Below, one piece after another: positions 33,546 through 42,856 of a stretch of DNA of 64,000 nucleotides. Positions within the stretch are counted from its first letter, which is position 1, and the number at the start of each line of letters is the position of its first letter. Made by a program: the position numbers and the translations under genes. The stretch comes from Candidatus Merdisoma merdipullorum (GTDB taxonomy: Bacteria; Bacillota; Clostridia; Lachnospirales; Lachnospiraceae), in contig DVLE01000001.1 of the NCBI GenBank assembly GCA_018715645.1, positions 1 through 64,000 of the forward strand, written 5' to 3'. Below the pieces are notes generated by a model. That model was not told the origin of the DNA, ran no database searches, and saw nothing but the letters and a program-made list of their open reading frames with translations.

Positions 33546-34868
33546 TCACTCCCCAAATTCCAGGATCAGAGCCTGCCCCTTTGAATACAGCTCGCAGGCC
33601 TGCCGTTCATAAATTTCGCTTCCCGCGTCGGCAAGCAGACGCCGGAATACCGGATCGTACTGAAGACGGAATACAAACCCAAGCCCCCGGTAAAGCACCT
33701 GCCTTCCTCCTCCTGTGTCCAGCTGATACAGGCACAGGCTGTTCTCCTCCGTCTGCATATCGAATTCCGCTGTCACTGCCGCAGCTGCGCCATCCAGAAG
33801 AAGGATTCTCCTGACCTCCGTATTGACAGGAAGGTGCAGAAAGTTTTTTAAATCCCCCGTTCCCGTATCCAAAAACAGGAGTCTCTCCCCCTCCTCTTTT
33901 AAAGCTATACAGCAAAGGTTTGCTTCTGCATCCAGGCAGATACCGGCCCTCTCCTCATATAAAGTCTCAAAGGAACAGGGCATCTCCTGGCTTTCCTCTC
34001 CTGAAAGCCTGAGTTCAAACACACAGGCAACTGAATCACTAACAGGTTTTTCTTCCGGTTCTGTCTGCGCCAGAGCAAGCAGAAGTCTTTCTTCCTCTCT
34101 GTCCGCATAGACACGGATCCTTTTTTCCTTTGGATCTCTGAAGATCCCCAGTTCTCCATAAGAGGGATAAGCAGGAGGAAGCCCTTCTCCGGTTTTCAGA
34201 TCCAGAAAATCTATTCGGTAACTGTCTGGATCCTCCGTATCCCTGCTGTTCCAAATATCTCTGCTGCGCGGACAAAACCCATAGCAAAACAGGGAACTGT
34301 CCGTATCCCAGCCAGCAAGAATCTGCCATTCATCCGCCGGACATCCGACTCCATTGCCGTCCAGTAAAAGTCTTTGCTCTCCGGTCTGAAGATTCAGAAG
34401 CAAAAGCTTTTCTCCTGCTTCACCCACTTCCCTTTCCTTCCAGAAAAACCACTGTCCGTCAGGTGAAAACTGATTTTCCGGCTCCTGTCCCGTAACATTC
34501 CCCCCGTATAGGTACAGCTCCTCCACCGCCTTATTCGCGATTACCTTCCCTGTCTCATAAAATCCATAACGATAATCCAGCCTTACTTCCTGAGTCACTT
34601 CTCCCTCCCGCTTAAAATAGCGGATTCCATGCCTTTCATTCTCCTGCAGGCTCACCTGATTCATGCTGTAAAACAGCCGTTCATATTCTCTGGAATAGAT
34701 CTTCTGCACCGTATAGCATCCCTCTCCCGCCTGTCCCTCATCCTGTTCCTGCTCTGGTTCAGGAAGAAGAATCAGCCTCGATTCAGGCGTCCTGCCGCAG
34801 CCAGAACATATAAGGGCCAAAGCGAACGTCAGCAGAATCCTGCGGTACAGTCCGTTTTTTTCTTTCAC
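33546..34868 (-). CDS. lipoprotein, likely beta-propeller, linked to two-component system
   Basis: I do not recognise a named family. The 440-residue product has a signal peptide ending in ICSGC (Cys24), a plausible though atypical lipobox with Cys at -3. An acidic linker (PEPEQEQDEGQAGEG) follows, then many short repeats of the type 'FSPDGQWFFWKE', 'LLLLNLQTGEQ', 'LLFLDTGTGDL', the pattern of TolB/WD40-like propeller blades. It starts 4 bp inside the histidine kinase 3' end, so the two are cotranslated. A ligand-sensing or kinase-modulating role at the outer membrane face of the cell is possible. Confidence 0.7.
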   Translation of the reverse strand: MKEKNGLYRRILLTFALALICSGCGRTPESRLILLPEPEQEQDEGQAGEGCYTVQKIYSREYERLFYSMNQVSLQENERHGIRYFKREGEVTQEVRLDYRYGFYETGKVIANKAVEELYLYGGNVTGQEPENQFSPDGQWFFWKEREVGEAGEKLLLLNLQTGEQRLLLDGNGVGCPADEWQILAGWDTDSSLFCYGFCPRSRDIWNSRDTEDPDSYRIDFLDLKTGEGLPPAYPSYGELGIFRDPKEKRIRVYADREEERLLLALAQTEPEEKPVSDSVACVFELRLSGEESQEMPCSFETLYEERAGICLDAEANLCCIALKEEGERLLFLDTGTGDLKNFLHLPVNTEVRRILLLDGAAAAVTAEFDMQTEENSLCLYQLDTGGGRQVLYRGLGFVFRLQYDPVFRRLLADAGSEIYERQACELYSKGQALILEFGE

Positions 34869-36397
34869 ACTATCTCCTTCCCGGTCACATCTTTGCTGTC
34901 AGACGGAAAAATCAGAGAAAACCAAAGCCAGCCCCTCTCTCCCCGCTCAGCCCAAATGCTTCCTCCATGCTCCTCCATAATTTTGCGGCAGATAGACAGG
35001 CCGAGTCCTGCGCTTCCCTGCTCTCTGGAATATTCCTTATCCGCTCTGTAAAAGGGTTCAAAAATCTTCTCAAGCTCCTGATCCGAAAGTGAATTCGCTT
35101 CCCTGCTGCCTACACAAAGCAAACTGCCCTCTGGAATCCCCGTTACCCGAAGCCGAATCTCCTCTCCCGGTTCTCCATACTTTAAGGCGTTGTCAAGAAG
35201 ATTGATCACTACCTGACGCAGACGCTCCTCCAGCCCCCACACGATTTGACTATCCGCCAGTTCCAGACGCAGACGGCAACCATAACGATCCGCCCTTATC
35301 TTCATCGTTTCCGCGACGCTTCGCACCAGCAGGCCCAGATCTACCGGCCGTTTTTCCTCCTGCCTGGGACGATCAGACATCTCCAAAAGCTCCACTACCA
35401 TATGATGCAGCCGGGTACTCTCATGAAGAATATGCCCCGTTCCCTTCTCCAACAGCTCCTTATCCTGCCCCATGTCCGCTTCCAAAAGCTGTGCATACCC
35501 TTGTATCGTCGTAAGCGGCGTCTTCAGCTCATGCGTTACGTTATTGTAAAACTCCTGCCGGCTCTCCAGCAGCTCCTGAATCCTGTCTCTGTCTTCCTGC
35601 ATCTTCCTGATATAGCGATCGATCCGTTCCATCATCTTGCTGTAGCTGCGGGCCAGCTCTCCCACCTCATCTCTCCGTCTGGATCCTGCCAGAGCAGACA
35701 AAAGCTCCGTATCCATGCAGCCCCGTTCCAAATCCCCTGTAATTTTTCCGGAAACCCCGGACAACCTTTCTATAGGCTTTAAGATCCTGTTCAGAAACAG
35801 GGCGGTCAGCAAAAACGCTGCCGCAAACACAGCCCCTGCCGTTCTGAGTATCATAGTCTCAATCTCTCTGCCCTGCTTCCAGAGAGACGTATAATCCAGC
35901 CTGCAGCGGATAATTCCAATACTTTTATTTTCTACTGTGACCGGCATGGAAAACAAAACATCCAGCCTGTCCTCACTGTAAAGAAGAAGAAAGGCCGGTC
36001 TTCCATCCATAGCCTCTGCCAAATCCTGTTTCTCCCCCTCTGTCCTTCCGCCTGTATATCCCTTTTCCTTATACGCCAGAAGTTCTCCATCCCTTGTATA
36101 GACCGAAAGCCCATTTGCTCCGGATACCCAAAGCTCTTCTGCCATATCCTCAGCTAAATTGCGGAAGCTGCTCTCATCATTGTTCGCTTCGTTCAAAATC
36201 AAAAGCTGGCGCACATAGATCTCGATATTTGCCTGGATATTCTGAAGTTCTCTGGCAATCTGCTCCTCTCTGCCCAGGCGCAGTCTGCGCCCGGTCATCC
36301 AGCTTAATGTCAGGCAAAAAAACAGAAAAATGAGAAGGAGCCCCAGAAGCATCTGGGCCCGTAATCCAAAAAACATCCTGTCTTTTTTACGGAACAT
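34865..36397 (-). CDS. membrane sensor histidine kinase
   Basis: This kinase of ~510 residues has a first membrane helix (MLLGLLLIFLFFCLTLSW), an extracellular sensor region of ~130 residues, a second helix (TAGAVFAAAFLLTALFL), HAMP (LKPIERLSGVSGKITGDLE), the H-box VTHELKTPLTTIQGY, N-box VVINLLDNALKYG and G-box GSAGLGLSICRKIMEEHGG. The track start (36415) is a TTG; the ATG at 36397 with GGGG 7 nt upstream is preferred. It overlaps the response regulator by 11 bp and is followed by the lipoprotein gene. Confidence 0.92.
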   Translation of the reverse strand: MFRKKDRMFFGLRAQMLLGLLLIFLFFCLTLSWMTGRRLRLGREEQIARELQNIQANIEIYVRQLLILNEANNDESSFRNLAEDMAEELWVSGANGLSVYTRDGELLAYKEKGYTGGRTEGEKQDLAEAMDGRPAFLLLYSEDRLDVLFSMPVTVENKSIGIIRCRLDYTSLWKQGREIETMILRTAGAVFAAAFLLTALFLNRILKPIERLSGVSGKITGDLERGCMDTELLSALAGSRRRDEVGELARSYSKMMERIDRYIRKMQEDRDRIQELLESRQEFYNNVTHELKTPLTTIQGYAQLLEADMGQDKELLEKGTGHILHESTRLHHMVVELLEMSDRPRQEEKRPVDLGLLVRSVAETMKIRADRYGCRLRLELADSQIVWGLEERLRQVVINLLDNALKYGEPGEEIRLRVTGIPEGSLLCVGSREANSLSDQELEKIFEPFYRADKEYSREQGSAGLGLSICRKIMEEHGGSIWAERGERGWLWFSLIFPSDSKDVTGKEIV

Positions 36398-37085
36398 ACT
36401 TGTACCCCACTCCAAATACCGTCACCAGCTTGTCTTCCAGCTCCGCCTTTCGGCGAAGCCTCTGGACGTGAATATCCACTGTCCGTGTGTCTCCCATATA
36501 ATCATATCCCCAAAGCCTCTCAAGCAAAGCATCCCTGGTAAAGACCTGCCGGGGGTGCTTCAGGAAATACAGAAGCAGCTCATATTCCTTAGGCGTCAGT
36601 TCCACTTCCCTTCCGTTTCTGCACACAAGCCTCTCCTGTTCTGATACTGTAAGTCCCTCTCCATATTCCTCCGGCCGCGTCGTCTCCCCGCTTCTGGCTT
36701 TTTCAAAACGCCTCAGAACCGTCCTCACTCTGGCTGCTACTTCCCGAAGATCGAAAGGCTTCGTCACATAATCGTCCGCCCCTGCCTCCAGACCATACAG
36801 CTTGTCTTCCACACTTCCTCTGGCTGTCAGCATCAGAATCGGTATGTTATGCTGTTCCGTCAGCATTCTGCACACATCCACACCGGCAATATCCGGAAGC
36901 ATCCAGTCCAAAACCACCATATCCGGGCGAAAGCTCTTTGCCGCTTCCAGACCACTCCCACCCGCAAATGCACAGACTACCTGAAATCCCTCTTTCTCCA
37001 GACCGTATTTCAAAATCTCCGCAATAGGTTTTTCGTCCTCAATGACAAGGATTCTTTTTTTCTCCATTTCGTTCTCTACCCTCAT
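36387..37085 (-). CDS. OmpR/PhoB-family response regulator
   Basis: The 232-residue protein has a receiver domain (VIEDEKPIAEIL; phospho-acceptor Asp in MVVLDWMLPD; Lys in YVTKPFDLRE) and a winged-helix DNA-binding domain (LTPKEYELLLYFLKHP, GDTRTVDIHVQRLRRK, VFGVGYKYVP). It pairs with the overlapping histidine kinase gene. The start may be the second ATG at 37067 (MEKKRILVIED); ribosome-binding sites do not clearly separate them. Targets may include its own operon and asnB. Confidence 0.92.
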   Translation of the reverse strand: MRVENEMEKKRILVIEDEKPIAEILKYGLEKEGFQVVCAFAGGSGLEAAKSFRPDMVVLDWMLPDIAGVDVCRMLTEQHNIPILMLTARGSVEDKLYGLEAGADDYVTKPFDLREVAARVRTVLRRFEKARSGETTRPEEYGEGLTVSEQERLVCRNGREVELTPKEYELLLYFLKHPRQVFTRDALLERLWGYDYMGDTRTVDIHVQRLRRKAELEDKLVTVFGVGYKYVP

Positions 37086-37165
37086 ATATCCGCCTTACTC
37101 CCCGTTCCCGCTCTGCGGAATTGTCCAGATGAAGCCCGTCCTGGCAAAGGCAAATCTTCTCTGCA

Positions 37166-37204
37166 ATAAAAATATGCTATACCAATGATATAGCATATTT
37201 TTAT
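37166..37204. terminator. bidirectional terminator after the CdaR-type gene
   Basis: ATAAAAATATGCTATA and its exact reverse complement form a 16-bp stem with a 7-nt loop and A/T tails on both sides. It ends the leftward CdaR-gene transcript 29 bp after its stop. Confidence 0.82.
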
Positions 37205-37232
37205 CGAAGTTGTAAATAAATTGTATCAAGCT

Positions 37233-38306
37233 TTATTTTGACATGTATTTCATATAGGCATCCACCAGCATTCCTATACGAAACATCATGGCGTCCTCAA
37301 ACACTCTTATATCCAATCCCATTTTCTTTTGGATACGCTCCAGCCGATAAACCAGTGTGTTTCTGTGTGTGTAGAGCTGTCTTGCTGTTTCCGAAACATT
37401 CAGATTATTTTTAAAGAAGATTTTTATTGTATTTAAAGTCTCCTTATCCAGACTCTCCAGTTTCTGCTCTCCAAATACCTCTTTAATATACATTTCACAA
37501 AGAGACATGGGAAGCTGATAAATCAGCCGGCCAAGCCCCAGGCTTTCATAAGCACACACAGTGTTGTCCGGATAGAAAATCTCGCCTACCAAGATGGCAG
37601 TACGGGCCTCTTTATACGCCTTTGACAATTCCTTCAAATTATCAGCTGTCCTACTATACCCTATCCGCACCTGTATCATGGCTTCCGAATTAAGTAGATC
37701 TACCAAAAGCCTTGCTGTTTCCGCACCTGAGCCTTCCGTATTACCCGCGTGGCTTTCCCGGATAAACGCAATCGTTCTTTCATCCAACTCTACGATCACA
37801 TCGTTCCTGGTTTTGTCTGCAAATTCGTTTAGAATCCTTCCTAGTTCTGCACTGCGCTCATTCTGAAATTCGATCAGATATACGGTACGCTGTATTTCTA
37901 CACGGACATGTAGTCTTTTTGCCTGGATATATATATCCGTAATAAAAGCTTCATCCAGAAGCAGATTCTTAAAAAACGCTTTTTTATCCGGCCTGCTCCC
38001 ACCTGAACAAACAAGAGTTTCTATCTGCGCAGCCTCCAGCTTTCCCATAGCATAGCTGTCTCCGCCCTTAGAAATCAGAATATATCTCAGTCGCCCTTCC
38101 TCAAATATTTTGAAAAAATAATATCCCTGGAAAACTTGGCTTTCCACCTGAGAACAAATGAAATTTTCGATAATTTCTTTTGAAATTTTTTCTATATTCA
38201 ATGTGGTCGCTACAATCATTCCATTCGTGTCAAGAACACACAGTTCTGTTCTGGCAGCCGCCTTCACATGATTAAGGCTTTGCTGAATCAACCGATTTAT
38301 ACTCAT
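37233..38306 (-). CDS. CdaR/PucR-type transcriptional regulator
   Basis: The 357-residue protein has an N-terminal sugar-diacid-recognition-like region (LCVLDTNGMIVATT, ICSQVESQVFQGYYFFKI), a central GGDEF-like CdaR domain (VRIGYSRTADNLKELSKAYK, EARTAI) and the C-terminal PucR helix-turn-helix SETARQLYTHRNTLVYRL. Such proteins are activators that sense carboxylated sugars or other metabolites. It has its own promoter and AGGAGG. It ends the long sugar/ABC run, so it may control the Gld-like exporter genes upstream. Confidence 0.85.
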   Translation of the reverse strand: MSINRLIQQSLNHVKAAARTELCVLDTNGMIVATTLNIEKISKEIIENFICSQVESQVFQGYYFFKIFEEGRLRYILISKGGDSYAMGKLEAAQIETLVCSGGSRPDKKAFFKNLLLDEAFITDIYIQAKRLHVRVEIQRTVYLIEFQNERSAELGRILNEFADKTRNDVIVELDERTIAFIRESHAGNTEGSGAETARLLVDLLNSEAMIQVRIGYSRTADNLKELSKAYKEARTAILVGEIFYPDNTVCAYESLGLGRLIYQLPMSLCEMYIKEVFGEQKLESLDKETLNTIKIFFKNNLNVSETARQLYTHRNTLVYRLERIQKKMGLDIRVFEDAMMFRIGMLVDAYMKYMSK

Positions 38307-38320
38307 CCGAGCCTCCTAAA

Positions 38321-38348
38321 AATATAGTCTGCCGTATCCGGTTGACAA
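38321..38348 (-). promoter_or_regulatory. promoter of the CdaR-type gene
   Basis: TTGTCA (38343-38348) and TATATT (38321-38326) are 16 bp apart in the 57-bp gap after the DUF4340 gene. Confidence 0.65.
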
Positions 38349-38363
38349 GGGTTTGCCAAAAAG

Positions 38364-39785
38364 TCACACCGGGATCATTTCTCCATTTTTAAATAAAGTC
38401 AACGATTCCAAGATAGTGTTTACATAGCTTTCCCGAATCATTCCATAAACCTGTCCATTCAGCAGCACATAAACTTGCCGTGCGGGACCTTCAAAAAAAC
38501 TTATCTCGTCTTTGCTGCCGTCATGATATTCGTATTCAATACGAATAAGCAAGGCCTGTTGCTCTTTGGCTTCACTGCACAGGCTGTCCACCTCAGCCGA
38601 AATGATAATCTGATACAGCTTCTTAAATTCATCAATGCTGCAAAACTCCCCATTAAGCGTAGCCTGAAGCTCTCCCTCAGCGTCTGTTTCCAACTGTACT
38701 GTAAAAGCTTCTTCTGAGGTCTGCAAAGTTACGGCAGCTACATCTGTGATATTAGGTACCAGAATTTGTCTTCCTACAATTTCCTCCATCGTTGCATGAT
38801 ACCAGGCAGCATCCTCGGTTTGATACCGATAAACCACGTCCAGACCATCCACCATCAGATAAACATAGCCCTCCTCATCCGCCTCTGACACTGAAAACTG
38901 AATCCCATAATCTTCACCCTCACGGCTCATATAAGCCGCCTGAACAATCTTCTGGGGATCCTCAAGTCCATATACAGAAAGCTCCTCCTGTGACGGCCAG
39001 GCTTTTACCGGCTCTGCTTCCATACCAAATACAGACTGTAGAAACTGCGTCCCTTCCTCATTGTAAGAAATTTCATATTCTTCTGGAGAAATAATATGAT
39101 ATGCTGCCATATACTGCCCGTTTGTCGTCTCCCTTGCCTCCTGATAACTGACTGTAAGCGGCTTCTCCTCATCAGAATTTTTGACAGACAGATAGAGCAG
39201 AATATAATCGGCATTTTCATTTCCAGGCGTCAGCTCGCCGCTGATAAAGTATTCTTTCTCATTCAAAAACGGCTCTAAATGAAGCTCATACATAGTATAA
39301 ATCTGATCTCCATACAGAACGTATCGGCTGTCATTCGACACCCCTTGAGCTAAAGTGCCTATCCAAAGCTCCTCCGTCTTTCCATTCTCAAACACTATTT
39401 CCACATGGACTGCGTCTTCTTCATTCAATCCGTATTCTTTCAGATTGTCTTTCGCAGTTGTTACCCTCTCCTGCCCGCGCAGCAGACAAGCGTATTTGCA
39501 CAGCTCATCGATTTTCTCCTGATCTGTCGGCAGGCCTTCCAAAGACGGAATCTTCATTTGATTCTGCGCGTCTTTTTCCGCATAGAAATCCCCGGAATTT
39601 CCCTCTACAGTCACAGAAAACAACTGCTCTGTATCTTCCTCCAGCAAGATCTCTGCTGCCTGCCCTCCTGCCTCTCCTTCCGTTTCTGACTGTGTGTCCC
39701 CATCTGCAAGCAGACCTGACCACAAAAATCCCAGGCCCGCTGCTAACGCCACAGCCGCTGCAAATCCCCAAAATCGCTTTTTCAT
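38364..39785 (-). CDS. DUF4340 membrane-anchored protein
   Basis: This product of ~473 residues has one N-terminal membrane helix (FWGFAAAVALAAGLGFLW) and a long extracellular part with duplicated DUF4340-like modules (EDAVHVEIVFENGKTEELWI; VSNDSRYVLY; DVAAVTLQTSEEAFTVQLET). DUF4340 proteins accompany GldA/GldF/GldG-like ABC systems, and this one directly follows such genes. The track's start at 40061 reads 92 residues through the end of the upstream gene; AGGAAG before the ATG at 39785 (MKKRFWGF) fixes the start. The transported or handled substrate is unknown. Confidence 0.85.
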   Translation of the reverse strand: MKKRFWGFAAAVALAAGLGFLWSGLLADGDTQSETEGEAGGQAAEILLEEDTEQLFSVTVEGNSGDFYAEKDAQNQMKIPSLEGLPTDQEKIDELCKYACLLRGQERVTTAKDNLKEYGLNEEDAVHVEIVFENGKTEELWIGTLAQGVSNDSRYVLYGDQIYTMYELHLEPFLNEKEYFISGELTPGNENADYILLYLSVKNSDEEKPLTVSYQEARETTNGQYMAAYHIISPEEYEISYNEEGTQFLQSVFGMEAEPVKAWPSQEELSVYGLEDPQKIVQAAYMSREGEDYGIQFSVSEADEEGYVYLMVDGLDVVYRYQTEDAAWYHATMEEIVGRQILVPNITDVAAVTLQTSEEAFTVQLETDAEGELQATLNGEFCSIDEFKKLYQIIISAEVDSLCSEAKEQQALLIRIEYEYHDGSKDEISFFEGPARQVYVLLNGQVYGMIRESYVNTILESLTLFKNGEMIPV

Positions 39786-39811
39786 CTTCTTTTCTTCCTC
39801 TTCTTTTACAC

Positions 39812-41896
39812 TCAGCGTCTGCGCCGTATAATCCATACCGCAACACCTGCGATAAGGATAGCTGCCGGCAGAACTGCCGCAAATATAACTGCTCTGCTGT
39901 AAATCTGCTCTACATTCAGACTGTGTCTGGCCGATGAAAAATCTTTGGCCGCAATCTGTATTGCCGCCTCCCTGCCTGTAAGCTGATTCATTATCCCAAG
40001 CAGATATTCTGCATTGGAAAATGTCTGGTCTGTAAGCAGCGTGGAAGAAAATGCATAGCAAGAACCCGACAGAAGCACTGAAGAACTGTTTGTCTCTGTT
40101 CCATAATTTGTGTGCGTGGAAAGAAGCATCGTATAGATCTCCTGCTCCGATTCCGTAAGATTGCCTTCCTCATCCATAACTGCCGCTGTATCGGCAAGAC
40201 CTAGGAGCGGGGTCACCTGATAGCCAGAAGGCGTATCCGTAATGCCTAAAGGAGAAGTCAGCGCCATGATCAATGGATTGTCCGAATCCGCAAGTCCTCC
40301 CGCATATTCTTCCTCCTGATATTCCGCAACCGGATAATAGGGGTAATAATAATAGTTCCCCGTCTCCGTTTCCACTGCCACACCTTCTCCCAAAGTCATT
40401 CCCCATTCCTGAAGGAACAGCTTCATATTGGGAAGCTCGCCCGCATTGGCGTCTGCGAAAACAAGCAGGTTTTTTCCCTGTTTTCCTCCGTTGTTCAACC
40501 AAGTATCCAGTTTTTCCAGAATGTCTTCACCCAAGTCACTCTGAAGTCCATATAAGATTGCTACCTCCGCCTGCGGATCGATCTCCTCTGTGATAAGCGA
40601 CTGCTGTTCTATCAAAAAACCATTGTTTTCCAGAAGATTTACAAAAGATTCTGCCGAAATATCCGAATATCCTGTCAGAACCGTAACCGTAATCAAATCG
40701 TCTGTCGATACAGATAATACTGCATTGGTAAGCTGCTGCTCCGCCTCTGATGCCGCTATTGTTGTCGCGGAACTGTAGGAGGTATAATTCAGGGACGTCT
40801 CTGTTTGAAGCATATCGTAAAGATTCAGTATCCGAATGCGATCTCCACAGCTTACAATCACATCATTTTCTTCTAGCTCATATTCCGAATACTGCGCCAC
40901 AAAAGTGGGATGCAAAGTCAGATTTACATAATCTACTGTAATAAAATCGTATTCATCATAGTTTTCAAGCGTTTGATAAAGCTGAAGCAGATAGGTATTT
41001 CCCGCCGCCAGCGATTCCTCTTCCGCCAGAACATGAATCTCCACTTCTCGATCCAGGGTTCTCAAAAATTCTGCTGATTCCTCCGAAAGTCCGTACATCC
41101 GATTCTCGGTCAGGTCCAACGCCAGCCCTTTTCTGTCAGAAACCTCTCCAACAATCGCATTTAAAATCAAAAGGACGGCAATTACAGGTACAGAAAACAG
41201 AACACTTCTTCGCTTAAGCACCTGAGCCGTCACAAATACAAACAGCACACAGATCGTTGCAAAAAACCACAAATCTGACAGACGCAGGATTCCTGCGGTA
41301 AACCCGTAATAGCTGTTATAAAAGGAAAAGCGATACAAAACTGTCCGGATAAACTCTATCGGTATTGCACTTGCCAGCGTGTTGATAAGTAATACAAATA
41401 TCATCACGGCGAAGCCGCCAATCGCGGCCACTATTTGATTTTCTGTCAAGGCGGAAACAAGCATACAGATAGCAATACAGGCCATTCCTGTCAATGTGAG
41501 TCCCAAAAGATTTCCAAAAAATATACTCCAGTTGATTGGGGCATATTTCTCCAAAGAAGCTGCCTGAAGGAACACAAAAAAGAGTCCCATAATGTACACT
41601 GCACATGCCGCCAGATATTTTCCCAATATGATTTCGACAATCCTGACCGGAGCCGAAAACAGCAATTTTTCTGTTCCTTGTTTTCTTTCCTCGCTCATAA
41701 GCCGCATCGTCAGGACCGGCGTCAGCAAAAGAGTCACTGTAAACAAAAAAGAAAACTCCATGCCAATCTCAGCGCTGCCCTGAAATAAAAGCATTACATA
41801 ATAGACGGCGGAAAGAACAGCCATAGCCGTCAGATACACATAAGCAATCGGCGTAATAAAATAGCCCTGTATTTCTCTCTTAAAAATTGCCCACAT
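39812..41896 (-). CDS. ABC-2 permease fused to GldG-like extracellular domain
   Basis: The 694-residue protein joins two parts usually encoded separately as GldF and GldG. Residues 1-240 are an ABC-2 permease with about six membrane helices (FITPIAYVYLTAMAVLSAVY, MRLMSEERKQGTEKLLFSAP). Residues ~270-660 are the GldG/DUF7088-type extracellular domain (LTENRMYGLSEESAEFLRTL, LLVFADANAGELPNMKLFL), ended by another helix (AVIFAAVLPAAILIAGVAVW) and IRRRR. It acts with the ATPase at 41915 and the DUF4340 protein. In Bacteroidetes these serve gliding or secretion; in Firmicutes the job is unknown. Confidence 0.87.
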   Translation of the reverse strand: MWAIFKREIQGYFITPIAYVYLTAMAVLSAVYYVMLLFQGSAEIGMEFSFLFTVTLLLTPVLTMRLMSEERKQGTEKLLFSAPVRIVEIILGKYLAACAVYIMGLFFVFLQAASLEKYAPINWSIFFGNLLGLTLTGMACIAICMLVSALTENQIVAAIGGFAVMIFVLLINTLASAIPIEFIRTVLYRFSFYNSYYGFTAGILRLSDLWFFATICVLFVFVTAQVLKRRSVLFSVPVIAVLLILNAIVGEVSDRKGLALDLTENRMYGLSEESAEFLRTLDREVEIHVLAEEESLAAGNTYLLQLYQTLENYDEYDFITVDYVNLTLHPTFVAQYSEYELEENDVIVSCGDRIRILNLYDMLQTETSLNYTSYSSATTIAASEAEQQLTNAVLSVSTDDLITVTVLTGYSDISAESFVNLLENNGFLIEQQSLITEEIDPQAEVAILYGLQSDLGEDILEKLDTWLNNGGKQGKNLLVFADANAGELPNMKLFLQEWGMTLGEGVAVETETGNYYYYPYYPVAEYQEEEYAGGLADSDNPLIMALTSPLGITDTPSGYQVTPLLGLADTAAVMDEEGNLTESEQEIYTMLLSTHTNYGTETNSSSVLLSGSCYAFSSTLLTDQTFSNAEYLLGIMNQLTGREAAIQIAAKDFSSARHSLNVEQIYSRAVIFAAVLPAAILIAGVAVWIIRRRR

Positions 41897-41914
41897 AGAA
41901 ATGCCTCCCGTCTC

Positions 41915-42844
41915 TCAAGCCTCATCTGTAAGCTGCAGAAAAACATTCTCAAGTGTCATCTCCAGGGGAATCAGATACAGCAAAGAACAGCTTCTTTCTG
42001 TCAGCCTGCGCGATATTTCCCGTCGTATATCTTTTCCCTGTTCTGCGTCCACCAGGAAATCATAGCTTCCTGCTTCCTGCATTCCCAGACATTTGACCTT
42101 TGCCACTCCCGGAATACCGGATAAGACCGTCTCAATTCTGTCTTTTTTCCCTTCCGCCCGTACCTTCAGCTCTGTCCCTGCTCGGTATTTCATCAGATTT
42201 TCCGGCGTATCATCCGCTGCGATATGTCCCTCATTCAACACTACAATTCTATCGCATACATACTGAATCTCTGTGAGGATATGGGAAGACAAAAGCATGG
42301 TATGCGTTTTTTTCAAACGCCCAATCAGTTCTCTCACTTCGACAACCTGCTGCGGATCCAGCCCTACCGTCGGCTCATCCAGAATCAGTACATCGGGATT
42401 TCCTATCATAGCCTGTGCGATTCCCAGTCTTTGGCGGTATCCCTTCGACAAATTCCGAATCAACCGCCCCCTCACCTCGGAGATGCCAGTCTGTTCACAT
42501 ACTTCCTTAATATGATTGTCACGGGTAAGCCTGCATCTTTTCAAGTCATATACAAACCGCAGATAATTGTTAACACTCATCTCCGGATATACTGGAGGAA
42601 GCTCTGGCAGATAACCTATCTTTGACTTTGCTGTGAGCGGTTTTTCCGCGATGTCGTATCCGTCCACCGCAACTGTACCCTCCGTCGCCGTCAGGTTCCC
42701 CGTAATAATATTCATGATTGTCGACTTTCCGGCTCCGTTCTTTCCCAAAAGTCCAAGGACCTCGCCCTTCCCAATCTCAAAGCTTACATGATCCAACACT
42801 TTTTTGTTTCCATATTGTTTGACAAGCTCTCTGACCTGAATCAC
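41915..42844 (-). CDS. ABC transporter ATPase (GldA/CcmA-like)
   Basis: The 309-residue ATPase has Walker A GLLGKNGAGKST, signature LSKGYRQRLGIAQAM, Walker B VLILDEPTVGLDP and an H-loop His in SSHILTEI. A C-terminal ~90-residue extension (KVKCLGMQEAGSYDFLVDAE) is usual for ABC-2 exporters. It drives the fused permease encoded 18 bp downstream. Confidence 0.93.
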   Translation of the reverse strand: MIQVRELVKQYGNKKVLDHVSFEIGKGEVLGLLGKNGAGKSTIMNIITGNLTATEGTVAVDGYDIAEKPLTAKSKIGYLPELPPVYPEMSVNNYLRFVYDLKRCRLTRDNHIKEVCEQTGISEVRGRLIRNLSKGYRQRLGIAQAMIGNPDVLILDEPTVGLDPQQVVEVRELIGRLKKTHTMLLSSHILTEIQYVCDRIVVLNEGHIAADDTPENLMKYRAGTELKVRAEGKKDRIETVLSGIPGVAKVKCLGMQEAGSYDFLVDAEQGKDIRREISRRLTERSCSLLYLIPLEMTLENVFLQLTDEA

Positions 42845-42856
42845 TGTATATCCTCC

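Noticed and set aside
39786-40061. N-terminal extension of the DUF4340 ORF
   Set aside because: It reads through the C-terminal coding part of the upstream permease-GldG gene; the start with a ribosome-binding site and membrane helix is at 39785.
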